Below are positions 7,626 to 14,976 of a stretch of 64,000 nt of DNA, one piece after another. The position numbers and the translations under genes are program-made. Location of the stretch: contig NZ_JAGEPF010000016.1 of NCBI RefSeq assembly GCF_017573465.1, positions 202,774 to 266,773 of the forward strand. The letters run 5' to 3'. Position 1 is the stretch's first letter, and every line of letters begins with the position of its first letter. Origin of the DNA: Actinomadura violacea. GTDB taxonomy: Bacteria > Actinomycetota > Actinomycetes > Streptosporangiales > Streptosporangiaceae. The notes under the pieces are model-generated. The model saw nothing but the letters and a program-made list of their open reading frames with translations. It made no database searches and was not told the DNA's origin.

Positions 7626-7834
7626 GCTTCGCCTCCCTGCCACTGAAAGTCGTCCTCGACGACCTGACCATCGCCGAGGTTGCCGTCCCCTACGAGATCA
7701 CCACCGAGTGGGAAACCCGCGACTCGGGCACCGCGCCCCCGGTCCAGCGCGTGAAGGCGACCATCGCGGGCTCCGTTCTCGCCGACAACGTTGCCGACGC
7801 CCTCCGCAAGCTCGCCGACGCGCTCCAAGCCTGA
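7622..7834 (+). CDS. Small hypothetical prophage protein
   Basis: 70 residues, coupled to the preceding gene by an ATGA overlap. Predicted beta-rich first half (PLKVVLDDLTIAEVAVPYEI) followed by a C-terminal helix (LADNVADALRKLADALQA). No family recognised. Confidence 0.5.
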   Translation: MSFASLPLKVVLDDLTIAEVAVPYEITTEWETRDSGTAPPVQRVKATIAGSVLADNVADALRKLADALQA

Positions 7835-7997
7835 CCGCGCACAGCGCCCCGGCGCTGACGGCGCGCCCCCGAAACACCACCCTTCATCACCCAAGCTGGC
7901 ACGGCCCGGATCGGTCGAGAAGCGGCATCCCCTTCTGCGCCGCCCGGTACCGGGACGATTCGGCTCCTCCCGCAACCCCGCGAAGGAACCCGCACCG

Positions 7998-8453
7998 ATG
8001 CAGCACGACGACGCCACCCGCGAACTCGACAAGATCATCCACGCCCTGAAGTGGGCGAGCAGCCACCTCACCCGCCTGGACGAGTCGAACGCGTCCCGGC
8101 ACCTAGCCGCCGAGGTCCTGCACACGCCGCTCACCGTGGCCGTGCACCGCGCCAGCCAGGGCGCCGCCAAGCTCCGCGAGTTCCTCACCACACAACCCCC
8201 CAACGAATCCGAGCTGCGCAGCCTCGCCCAGATCGTCGCCGACCTCGACCGCTGCCCGCACGGCCGCCACGAGGGCGACACCTGCATCGGCTGGACCGGA
8301 CCCGGCACCTACCAGGGCGGCTGCGAGGGCGGAATCTCCCTCGGCAACCCCCACCTGCAGACCGGCGACCACCTCGGCTACGCCTACTCCGCCACCCCCT
8401 ACCTGATGCCCGAGCGGGACCGCCGCAACGACCCCGAAGCCTGGAAGGCGTAA
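7998..8453 (+). CDS. Hypothetical prophage protein with C-terminal Cys/His cluster
   Basis: 151 residues; GAAGGAA lies 10 bases before the ATG. The first about 75 residues are helical (TRELDKIIHALKWASSHLTR). Residues about 85-115 (CPHGRHEGDTCIGWTGPG...GGCEGG) hold three Cys and two His and may bind a metal. It is followed seven bases later by the exonuclease-like gene. No known family. Confidence 0.5.
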   Translation: MQHDDATRELDKIIHALKWASSHLTRLDESNASRHLAAEVLHTPLTVAVHRASQGAAKLREFLTTQPPNESELRSLAQIVADLDRCPHGRHEGDTCIGWTGPGTYQGGCEGGISLGNPHLQTGDHLGYAYSATPYLMPERDRRNDPEAWKA

Positions 8454-8459
8454 CCCCGC

Positions 8460-9020
8460 ATGCGGATCTTCTACGACTGCGAGTTCATCGAGGCCGGCCC
8501 GGACCACCCCGTCGAACTGGTCAGTATCGGCATGGCCGCCGACGACGGCCGCGAGTTCTACGCCGTCTCCTCCGACTTCGACACCCGCAAGTTCTTCGCG
8601 TCCGACTGGCTGGTCGACAACGTGTGGCCGTCGCTGCCGCAGCGCCAGGACCCGCCCGGCGTCCGCTGCCGCTGCATCCACGGGCACCTCGACTTCGACC
8701 ACCCCGACGTCCGACCCCGCGCGCAGATCGCTCGCGCGGTCCACACCTTCATCGCCGCGACGCCCGCCCCGGAGCTGTGGGCGTGGTACGGCGCCTACGA
8801 CCACGTGGTGCTGTGCCAGCTGTGGGGCTCGATGAACGATCTGCCGCCCGGCGTCCCGATGTGGACCAACGACCTCAAGCAGGAAGCGCAAAGGCTCGGC
8901 GGCCCGCGGCTCCCCGACCAGCCGGCCGGACTCCACAACGCGCTGGCCGACGCCCGCCACAACAAGGTCCGCGCCGAGACCCTCGATCGGCTGCGCGCCG
9001 AACTGGAGCCCGCGAAGTGA
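8460..9020 (+). CDS. DEDD-type 3'-5' exonuclease, RNase AS-like
   Basis: 186 residues. The N-terminus RIFYDCEFIE supplies the first DxE pair (D6, E8) of a DEDD exonuclease; a central Asp follows in WYGAYDHVVL, and HNALADARHN provides the final H...D (DEDDh type). The layout corresponds to RNase AS (mycobacterial Rv2179c family, polyadenylate-specific exoribonuclease), often carried by actinophages. It would degrade RNA 3' ends in the cytoplasm, perhaps to reshape host transcripts. Its stop overlaps the next GTG start. Confidence 0.75.
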   Translation: MRIFYDCEFIEAGPDHPVELVSIGMAADDGREFYAVSSDFDTRKFFASDWLVDNVWPSLPQRQDPPGVRCRCIHGHLDFDHPDVRPRAQIARAVHTFIAATPAPELWAWYGAYDHVVLCQLWGSMNDLPPGVPMWTNDLKQEAQRLGGPRLPDQPAGLHNALADARHNKVRAETLDRLRAELEPAK

Positions 9021-9457
9021 AGACGATCATCTGCGCGCTGAACGCCGCCGACGCCGACGAAGCCGCCGCCGCCCTCGCAGTCGAGTCCGGCGACCGCGTC
9101 CACACCCACCAGCTCAGCCGCATCACCGGCGCCGACACCTGCGACGTGACCGTCACCAGCGGGTTCGCGCGCCGCCCCGACGCATTCGAGACCTGGCAAC
9201 TGGTCCGCACGGCCGTCGAGCAGATGGACGCCCCGCCGATCCTGCCGACGCACCCGCCGCTGATCAACGCCCTCTACACCACCGACATCGACCCGCGCAC
9301 CGTCGAAACCCTCAGCGCCCTGATCGAGCCGTTCGCCGACGACGGGGGCCACACGGTGAGCGTGGCCGACGCCGCCCGCACCTTCGCGGTCGTCCTGGAA
9401 AGGACGCAGGCGGCCTACGAGAGCGCACTCGAACGGGCCCACGCCGGCGAGTCCTGA
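9017..9457 (+). CDS. Hypothetical protein, first of a tandem paralogous pair
   Basis: 146 residues from a GTG overlapping the upstream stop. It aligns end to end with the next gene: KTIICAL/RTVICAP starts, FETWQLVRTAVEQ/VEVWQVLRHRAEC centres, and TVETLSALIEPFA/AVEALARLLDPFA ends. Neither has a domain I know. It is linked by overlap to the exonuclease, so a shared nucleic-acid role is possible but unproven. Confidence 0.55.
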   Translation: MKTIICALNAADADEAAAALAVESGDRVHTHQLSRITGADTCDVTVTSGFARRPDAFETWQLVRTAVEQMDAPPILPTHPPLINALYTTDIDPRTVETLSALIEPFADDGGHTVSVADAARTFAVVLERTQAAYESALERAHAGES

Positions 9458-9927
9458 TGCGCACGGTGATCTGCGCGCCGGGACACCGCCAGGCGGTCAC
9501 GGAGGCGCGAAGCCACGGCGTCGCTCCCGACGACATGATCATGGCGAGCGGTGTGCACAGGCTGAGGGGCCTCCTCGGGTTCAGCGTCCTGGTAGTCGAG
9601 GGGTTCACCAGCCGCCGCGACGCGGTCGAGGTGTGGCAGGTGCTGCGGCACCGCGCCGAGTGCAGCCGCTCAGGGCCAGTGGGCGGCCCGGTCCTGCCGT
9701 TCTGTCCGCCGCCGTTCACCGTCCTATATCGGGCGGACGTCGCGCCGGCGGCCGTCGAAGCTCTGGCCCGGCTGCTGGATCCGTTCGCGACTGGCAACCC
9801 TCCGATGGTGCCGCTGGCCGCAGCAGCCGCCGTCGCCGGCGACCTCATCGAACGGCACACCATCCGCAACGCGAGCATGGCCGGGGGCGGTGATGGAACA
9901 CCAGAACCCCGAGCCGTCTCGCCGTGA
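9457..9927 (+). CDS. Hypothetical protein, second of a tandem paralogous pair
   Basis: 156 residues, ATGA overlap with its paralogue. It has an extra insertion in the middle and a short C-terminal extension (NASMAGGGDGTPEPRAVSP) that reads over the start of the following gene. The pair must have arisen by duplication within the phage or its ancestor. Function unknown. Confidence 0.55.
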   Translation: MRTVICAPGHRQAVTEARSHGVAPDDMIMASGVHRLRGLLGFSVLVVEGFTSRRDAVEVWQVLRHRAECSRSGPVGGPVLPFCPPPFTVLYRADVAPAAVEALARLLDPFATGNPPMVPLAAAAAVAGDLIERHTIRNASMAGGGDGTPEPRAVSP

Positions 9928-10510
9928 CCGGAAGGTCGTCGAAGCCGCCGCGTCGGTCCTGGCCGCCGGTCTGACCGCCGCTGCGGCGGCCGCCGCGCTC
10001 CGCCGGGCCCTCAAGCCGCTCCGCCTGGCCGCCGCGGCGATCCGCGCCGCCGCCGACCTTGCCCGCCGCATCCCCGCCGACCGGCGGCCCCGCGCCGCCG
10101 GTCCCACGGCGCAGCAGAACCGGCGGGACTCCCACCACTACCGGGCGTGGTACCTGGTGAACGCGGCTCGCCGCATCCACACCGCGATCAGAGCCCGCGG
10201 CGAGAACGAGACCGTTGCCGCCGCGGTCCGCAATGCACTGCGACCGGAGATGCGGTATCTGCGGCAGCATCTGGCAGCCCAGCAGAACCGCCGCCGCGCC
10301 GCCGCCGACGCCGACCGGATGGCCGCGATCTACGGTGACCGGCTCGGCTGGTGGTCGGCTCAGGACGGTTCCACCACCAGCGAATGCCGCCACGCCCACG
10401 GCCGCGACTACCTCGTCAGCCGCCCTCCCAGGATGGGCCTGCCGGGCGCGGTCCACCCACACTGCCGGTGCCGCTCGGTACGCCCCTGGGGCACACGGCT
10501 CCTGACCTAA
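9893..10510 (+). CDS. MuF-type (SPP1 gp7-like C-terminal) protein, isolated from the head genes
   Basis: 205 residues; ATG at 9893 or GTG at 9890 are both possible. After an Ala-rich helix (residues about 20-60) and basic helices, the C-terminus carries the signature of the Mu F / SPP1 gp7 domain: TSECRHAHGRDYLVS, then GAVHPHCRCR with the HPxCRCR cluster. This domain normally occurs in minor head proteins beside the portal, sometimes as the leader of phage-delivered toxins. Here it lies about 11 kb before the portal gene, so it is either displaced or used for something else. Confidence 0.6.
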   Translation: MEHQNPEPSRRDRKVVEAAASVLAAGLTAAAAAAALRRALKPLRLAAAAIRAAADLARRIPADRRPRAAGPTAQQNRRDSHHYRAWYLVNAARRIHTAIRARGENETVAAAVRNALRPEMRYLRQHLAAQQNRRRAAADADRMAAIYGDRLGWWSAQDGSTTSECRHAHGRDYLVSRPPRMGLPGAVHPHCRCRSVRPWGTRLLT

Positions 10511-10530
10511 CCCCTGGAAGGGAACCACGC

Positions 10531-10800
10531 ATGGACTTCGGAGAAGCGCTAGCAGCACTCCGCGCCGGCGACAGGCTCACCCGCGACGGCTGGAACGGCA
10601 GGGGCATGTTCATCGTGCTCCAGGCCGGCTACCCGGACGGCATCGCCATCAACGCCAACACCGCACAGGCGACCGGCATCGAGCAGGGCACGGTCTGCAA
10701 GTTCCGGCCCTACCTGATGATGCGGACCGTCGACGGCGACTTCGTCCCCTGGGTGGCCTCCCAAACCGACCTGCTCGCCACCGACTGGTCCACCACCTGA
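10531..10800 (+). CDS. tad2: DUF2829 protein, Tad2-family anti-Thoeris candidate
   Basis: 89 residues from an ATG with GGAAGGGAA upstream. The pattern MDFGEALAALRAGDRLTRDG WNGRGMFI..., then FRPYLMMRTVDGDFVPW and ASQTDLLATDW is the DUF2829 signature almost motif for motif. DUF2829 proteins include Tad2, which counters the Thoeris defence by binding and sequestering the cyclic ADP-ribose-type signal made by ThsB. Family membership is read from the sequence; anti-Thoeris activity here is inferred. An insertion of about 20 residues (INANTAQATGIEQGTVC) precedes the conserved C-terminal half. It is the last plus-strand gene before a convergent operon. Confidence 0.75.
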   Translation: MDFGEALAALRAGDRLTRDGWNGRGMFIVLQAGYPDGIAINANTAQATGIEQGTVCKFRPYLMMRTVDGDFVPWVASQTDLLATDWSTT

Positions 10801-10803
10801 CCC

Positions 10804-11022
10804 CTACCGGCTGTCCCGAGGCGAGGAGACAGGGAACACGCGCGGCTCGTCGGTCTCCCGGTCGATGGCGATGACCGCGTCCACCTCACCGGCGAGCATC
10901 GCGTCGAGCATCCGGTCGGCGGGGGAGACCTCCGGATCCGGCACCGGCCCGGTGGGAGAGTCCGGGCGCAGCCGCCGGTAGTACACCGCCGTGTGCTGCT
11001 CGTCCTGGCGGTCGTCGGTCAC
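10804..11022 (-). CDS. Small hypothetical prophage protein
   Basis: 72 residues. I place the start at the GTG (11022) that overlaps the upstream gene's stop; the longer frame would read through that gene. The sequence is charged and hydrophilic (RMLDAMLAGEVDAVIAIDRE) with no known domain. Last gene of the minus-strand early operon. Confidence 0.45.
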   Translation of the reverse strand: MTDDRQDEQHTAVYYRRLRPDSPTGPVPDPEVSPADRMLDAMLAGEVDAVIAIDRETDEPRVFPVSSPRDSR

Positions 11023-11606
11023 TTCGCCTCCTGGACGGCGAGGAGGTCCTCCCCGCGGATCTCGCGGCTGCAATGCGGGCACAGCGAGGGCAACTCCAGG
11101 CTCCGCCGGCTCCTGACGTTCGCGCCCTCGGGCAGGTCCTTCCGCCGGACCGTCTGACCGCAGTGCGGGCAGTCGCCCGGCAGTTGAAGGGTGCGAGGAG
11201 CGCGGGGCGAGTACGCCCCACCGGTTCCGGCGGGACGGCCCGCACCGGCACCCTTACCGGGCCTGTTGGTCTCCCACGCCCGGTAGGCCGCCATCCGCCA
11301 GAACGGCACCCTGCCGAGGGTGGTTGACTCCTCCGGCATGTCGCCGGCCTTCGCCTGAGGAGTGCCCCGGCGAGCGTTGTGCCGGGACCGGTTGGCCTCG
11401 ACGGTCGTCTTCTTCACCCCCTGCAACGCGGCCCACACATCGACATTGATGAGAGCCTCGTCGGGGATGGCGTCCCGGTCGGCGGGGAGCTCCGCCGGGT
11501 CCTGCAAGACAATAATCCCGTCAAGTTCCATGAGGGCAGAATAGTGCGCCGCCAAGCGGGCATCGCTCCGCCGGACCAGTTCCGGTCGGGTCATCAGCAG
11601 GGGCAT
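11019..11606 (-). CDS. Double zinc-ribbon, putative DNA-binding prophage protein
   Basis: 195 residues; the ATG at 11606 follows AGGAGG at 9 bases. The centre (INVDVWAALQGVKKTTVEANRSRH, residues about 55-80) looks like a helix-turn-helix with the recognition helix KKTTVEANRS. The C-terminus carries two related CPHC ribbons, CPHCGQTVRRKDL and CPHCSREIRGEDL, about 40 residues apart, each with a single CxxC, so they may pair into one metal site. A regulatory role is likely. Confidence 0.55.
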   Translation of the reverse strand: MPLLMTRPELVRRSDARLAAHYSALMELDGIIVLQDPAELPADRDAIPDEALINVDVWAALQGVKKTTVEANRSRHNARRGTPQAKAGDMPEESTTLGRVPFWRMAAYRAWETNRPGKGAGAGRPAGTGGAYSPRAPRTLQLPGDCPHCGQTVRRKDLPEGANVRSRRSLELPSLCPHCSREIRGEDLLAVQEAK

Positions 11607-11680
11607 CGCGCTGTCCTCCTCACAGCCCACACAACGCGGCAGGCCCTCCCCACCAGGGGAGGACCCACCGCCCCGAGGGG

Positions 11681-12802
11681 CTAACTGTCCTGGGGGGCCG
11701 GCTGCGCCAGCTTGACGGCCATCTCCTCAGCCGACATCCGACCCTGAATGTCGTCGTAGCCGAACCGGTCGGTGTGCAGCCGCCCGCCGGTCAGCTGGGC
11801 CTTGGTGGCCGCCTCGACCGTGAGCACCGCCCGGTGGTCGCCAAGGTGCTGCCACGGCACCGTGAGGGTCTTAGGGTTGACCCGGATCACCTCGAACCAC
11901 CGGCCGCGGTGCAGCGCGAAGTCTCCCTTGGCGAAGTCACCGGGGCCCCACACCTTCAGGCCTTCGGCCTTCAGCTTCTCGACATGCTCCTGCCAGTAGG
12001 CCAGTTCCCCGGCCGTCTGCTCACGGGTCGTGGTCATCCGGATCATTCCCGGGCTCGCCGGCACCGGTGCATGCGGGCGCCGCAGCAGCTTCCGGAACCA
12101 TTCGCGCAGCACGGCCCCTCGGACGGCGGCCCTCTTCGCCGCCGCCTCCGCCTCCGCCTTGACCCGCATGGACTCCAGGTGCCGGTCCATCCTGCGAAGC
12201 TCGGCCTCCAGCCGCTCGATCCGCCGAAGCGTGGTCGGCAGGTTCTCGCGGTGCTGCCGGTACTTCTCCGCCGCCGCAGCCCGCGCCGCCCAGTACTCGC
12301 CGCGCTCCATGTCCTTCACCGCGATCCCGTCGCTGCGGTGCATCTTGTCCAGGAAGTTGCGGTGCCGCCGCTCGCTGTAGTGCCCGACGAGGATGGGCTG
12401 CCCCATGGGGATGTGCGACATCCGCTCCCGGTTGTGCTGCCACCTGGACAGCCCCGCCCGCAACGCCCGATGCCCCCGGACCCCGTACCGTTCCGCCCGG
12501 TCTTCCGCCCGCTCGTTCCGCTCGGCCTCCGCCTTGCCGAAGTCCCGGCCCGGGGAGGCGTCGTCGATCTCCACCACCACCGTGTGGCCGGCCTCGGTGA
12601 GCCGACGCTTCGCCTCCCCGATCGCCCAGGTCTTGGACACCTTGTCGCGCGAGTGCGGGAGGTACCAGCAACCCAGGTCCCTGGAGAACCGGAACCCGCA
12701 GCCGCCGCGGCCGCCGAGGATCGTCCCGGTCCCGTCTCCCCGCTCCGTGCCGTGGACGAGCGTGCCCTCCGGGAGGGTATGCGTGATCTTGATGGTCGCC
12801 AT
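11681..12802 (-). CDS. DUF3560 domain protein
   Basis: 373 residues with AGGAG before the ATG. Residues about 75-185 (FGKAEAERNERAEDRAERYG ... GQPILVGHYSERRHRNFLDKM) are the DUF3560 domain, widespread in actinobacterial phages and plasmids. A basic coiled coil follows (residues about 185-245), and the C-terminal about 100 residues (WGPGDFAKGDFALHRGRWFE) form a separate beta-rich domain. The N-terminal about 70 residues resemble the substrate-recognition-like region often found before DUF3560. No activity is established. Confidence 0.7.
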   Translation of the reverse strand: MATIKITHTLPEGTLVHGTERGDGTGTILGGRGGCGFRFSRDLGCWYLPHSRDKVSKTWAIGEAKRRLTEAGHTVVVEIDDASPGRDFGKAEAERNERAEDRAERYGVRGHRALRAGLSRWQHNRERMSHIPMGQPILVGHYSERRHRNFLDKMHRSDGIAVKDMERGEYWAARAAAAEKYRQHRENLPTTLRRIERLEAELRRMDRHLESMRVKAEAEAAAKRAAVRGAVLREWFRKLLRRPHAPVPASPGMIRMTTTREQTAGELAYWQEHVEKLKAEGLKVWGPGDFAKGDFALHRGRWFEVIRVNPKTLTVPWQHLGDHRAVLTVEAATKAQLTGGRLHTDRFGYDDIQGRMSAEEMAVKLAQPAPQDS

Positions 12803-12832
12803 CCGGCGATCTCCTGTTCGTTAGAAGGGGGA

Positions 12833-12858
12833 GGGGCCCGGCGCGGTGGCCGGGCCCC
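12833..12858. terminator. 10-bp-stem GC hairpin in an intergenic gap
   Basis: GGGGCCCGGC and GCCGGGCCCC are exactly complementary across six bases. It lies in the 65-base gap between the two minus-strand genes and could attenuate the operon or shape the downstream leader. No T-tract. Confidence 0.4.
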
Positions 12859-12867
12859 GGCGCGAAG

Positions 12868-13377
12868 TCAGGCGGGGACCTTCTCCCGCTCCGGCTCCTC
12901 CGGCCGCTGCTCGCGGGACTGCCGCTTGAACTCCGAGTAGGTGATCCGCCCGTGCTCAGCCCAGAAGTTGAGCAGCTCCTCGCTGGCGTACTTGCGGGCC
13001 CGTGACCACTGCCCGGAGAACAGGCTCTTGGGGTCCACACCCGCCGCCCAGCCGGCCGCGTTCAACACCTGTCCCCGCGTCTCCGCCTCAGCCGCGAGGT
13101 AGGACGCCTCGATGTAGTCCTGGTAGTCCGAGCGGAGCCGCCGCTCCTTGGCCTTCCGCCGCTCCAGCCGGGCCGCCTTACGGCGCGCCTTCTCATCCAC
13201 CCGGTCGCGGCGCGTCGCCTCCGCCTCGACCGCCTGCACGACGTACGGCCTCCAGTCCCACCGCCGCAGCAGCATCGCCAGCTCGTCGTCGGTGAGCTTG
13301 ATGAGCCGCTCGGGGCGCACGGCGCGGCGGGCGGGGTTGAACGAGTGGGCCAGCGCGGTCAGCTTGACCTTGAGCAT
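12868..13377 (-). CDS. Basic helical hypothetical prophage protein
   Basis: 169 residues from the ATG at 13377, preceded by GAAGGG at seven bases. The protein is rich in Arg, Lys and Glu with a long helical segment (KARRKAARLERRKAKERRLR) and an end of mixed charge. No domain recognised; a nucleic-acid-binding role is suggested by charge only. It follows the small gene started from the promoter at 13595-13623. Confidence 0.5.
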   Translation of the reverse strand: MLKVKLTALAHSFNPARRAVRPERLIKLTDDELAMLLRRWDWRPYVVQAVEAEATRRDRVDEKARRKAARLERRKAKERRLRSDYQDYIEASYLAAEAETRGQVLNAAGWAAGVDPKSLFSGQWSRARKYASEELLNFWAEHGRITYSEFKRQSREQRPEEPEREKVPA

Positions 13378-13401
13378 GATCAAACCCTTCGGGTCGGGGG
13401 G

Positions 13402-13551
13402 TTACGAGAGCAGGTCAGCGGTGCCGCACGGGTCCGGCTCGGGGAACATCGCCTCCTGCCGGTACTCCGCCTCCGGGCCGGCCTCGGTGTCGAAGTCGCG
13501 GGCCCCCATGTCCAGCCAGTTCTTGCCGGCGTCGCACTTCGCGTCACCCAT
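13402..13551 (-). CDS. Very small first gene of the minus-strand operon
   Basis: 49 residues from an ATG with AGGGAGAA upstream (MGDAKCDAGKNWLDMG...). Acidic, two Cys. The translation site and its position 44 bases below a promoter make it credible although it resembles nothing known. Confidence 0.4.
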   Translation of the reverse strand: MGDAKCDAGKNWLDMGARDFDTEAGPEAEYRQEAMFPEPDPCGTADLLS

Positions 13552-13594
13552 CTGGTTTCTCCCTGGTCCGTTCCTGGTTGGTTCCGACACTCCG

Positions 13595-13623
13595 AACCTA
13601 TGGCAATCCAATAATCAAGTCAA
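13595..13623 (-). promoter_or_regulatory. Early promoter 1 with conserved 17-bp spacer
   Basis: Read on the minus strand: TTGACT, 17 bases (TGATTATTGGATTGCCA), then TAGGTT. It precedes the operon 13551 to 10804. The spacer is identical to that of the promoter at 14737-14765, far beyond what sigma recognition demands, so it probably contains a shared operator. Confidence 0.7.
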
Positions 13624-13934
13624 GTAGACAGGCAGGGAAAATTGAATGGTCACAGAATGGCCTGTGAGGGGTCATTCCGGCTCCGGCCACTTCCCCTACA
13701 GGGGAAGCCCTGCAGTCCCCTCACAGGCCACTACAGGGCCGCCCGTAGGCCGCTGCAGGGCCGCCCGTAGGCTGCCCGCCCGCCGCACCGCTCCCGCCCG
13801 GTCCGGGCACTGTCCGGCCCGTCCGGTCCGGGCACCGTTCCCAGCTCTTGACCGGTGGCCGGCTACGGCGGGCCCTGTGATGGCATGCGGAAACCCCCGG
13901 CAGGGGGACCCTGCCGGGGGTTGGAGCCGGTGGC
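13624..13934. other. Hairpin- and repeat-rich non-coding block
   Basis: No gene I can support. It contains a 13-bp inverted repeat (GGCCTGTGAGGGG at 13659-13671 against 13717-13729) enclosing a small 7-bp hairpin (TTCCCCT-AC-AGGGGAA at 13691-13706); two direct repeats of 20 bases (13731-13750 and 13753-13772, sharing CAGGGCCGCCCGTAGGC); and a strong terminator at 13892-13922. This could be a structured RNA, an attenuator or an origin-type region. Confidence 0.5.
13892..13922. terminator. 14-bp-stem bidirectional terminator
   Basis: AACCCCCGGCAGGG pairs perfectly with the complementary strand across a 3-base loop. On the minus strand it ends the DUF2786 gene transcript and continues into TTTCC, so it is a good intrinsic terminator for that gene. 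Confidence 0.75.
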
Positions 13935-14681
13935 TCAGCCGATCGCGCGGGTGGCCTTGCCGCCCCCGTCCACTCGGGCGTCACCGATGTCGGCGTTACG
14001 GCCGTCCTGGCGACCCTGCGCCGTCGCGAGGTAGTGCTGCTTGCGGGCGCCCGTCAGCTTGACCGTGTGCGGGAACATCTTCCGGTACGCGGCCCGGATC
14101 CGGTCGGCCTCGGTCTGCAGGACCAGGGCGTTGCCCGGCGCCTCGTCGGCCAGCTCACCGACCCGCGCCCGGATCTTCTCCGCGACGCCCGCGCCCCAGC
14201 CCCGGATGTAGTCCCAGCACCACTGGTCGACGGCGTCCCAGACCTGCTGGTCGTCCCAGCCCGGGTGCAGCTTGCGGAGCTCGGCCTCCCGCTTGTCGCC
14301 GGCGGCGTTGAACGCCGAGTTCATCTGCAGCGACAGGCTGGTGAGCAGGACGGTGAGGCTGTCCAGCAGGCTGCTGGTGCCGACGATCGTCATCTCGCCC
14401 TTGTGGGTGTCGGCGAGGGCCTCGCCGCCCATCGCCACGATCAGCGGGTACACCGCCTCGTAGTACACCGTCCCGTGCTCGATGGGCATCTCCATGACCA
14501 TCAGGGTGATCTCCTCGGGGTCCTGCCCCTTGGAGCTGCGGATCTGGGCCTCCTCGATCCCCTTGGCCTTCATCAGCTTGGCCGCCATCGCGGCGGCCGC
14601 CTCCGCCTCCGCCGGCGGGGTGTTGGGGTGCTCCGCCTTGTTGAGCAGCGCCTGGATCTTGCCGACGTAGTCCATGGCCAT
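13935..14681 (-). CDS. DUF2786 domain protein
   Basis: 248 residues from the first ATG of ATGGCCATG, preceded by GGAGG. The N-terminus (KIQALLNKAEHPNTPPAEAE then AAAAMAAKLMKAKGIEEAQI) is a DUF2786 helical hairpin; the remainder (SLLDSLTVLLTSLSLQMNSA ... WGAGVAEKIRARVGEL) corresponds to the second conserved domain usually attached to it. Found in many phages and plasmids of actinobacteria, function unknown. It has its own promoter and terminator, so it is a single-gene transcript. Confidence 0.7.
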   Translation of the reverse strand: MAMDYVGKIQALLNKAEHPNTPPAEAEAAAAMAAKLMKAKGIEEAQIRSSKGQDPEEITLMVMEMPIEHGTVYYEAVYPLIVAMGGEALADTHKGEMTIVGTSSLLDSLTVLLTSLSLQMNSAFNAAGDKREAELRKLHPGWDDQQVWDAVDQWCWDYIRGWGAGVAEKIRARVGELADEAPGNALVLQTEADRIRAAYRKMFPHTVKLTGARKQHYLATAQGRQDGRNADIGDARVDGGGKATRAIG

Positions 14682-14736
14682 CTCAGGACCTCCGGGTAGT
14701 GGTGGCCGGGACCGTGTGTCCCTGCCGATGACCAGA

Positions 14737-14765
14737 ACACTATGGCAATCCAATAATCATGTCAA
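14737..14765 (-). promoter_or_regulatory. Early promoter 2 with conserved 17-bp spacer
   Basis: On the minus strand: TTGACA, the same 17-base spacer TGATTATTGGATTGCCA, then TAGTGT. It drives the DUF2786 gene. The near-consensus -35 and the shared spacer suggest a strong, co-regulated promoter. Confidence 0.75.
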
Positions 14766-14976
14766 GTCATCTTGGAATGTAGACTCTGACCTGCCAAGAT
14801 CCCCGCCATCCGTCACCCTGCCCGCCGCCCGCCCCTGCCGTCTCCGAGGGCATGAGGGCCGCCCCGGGGGTGACCGTGTGCCCCCGTGAATGCCCGCCCG
14901 TACCTACAGACACCCGTAGGCCACTCCGGCCCCATGTCTGCCGTACTCACTGCCGAGCCGGTGACAGGATCCGGCC

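Noticed and set aside
8103..8960. 285-codon minus-strand frame under the exonuclease region
   Set aside because: Repetitive Val/Gly/Ala composition typical of antisense frames in GC-rich genes; the plus strand carries recognisable proteins.
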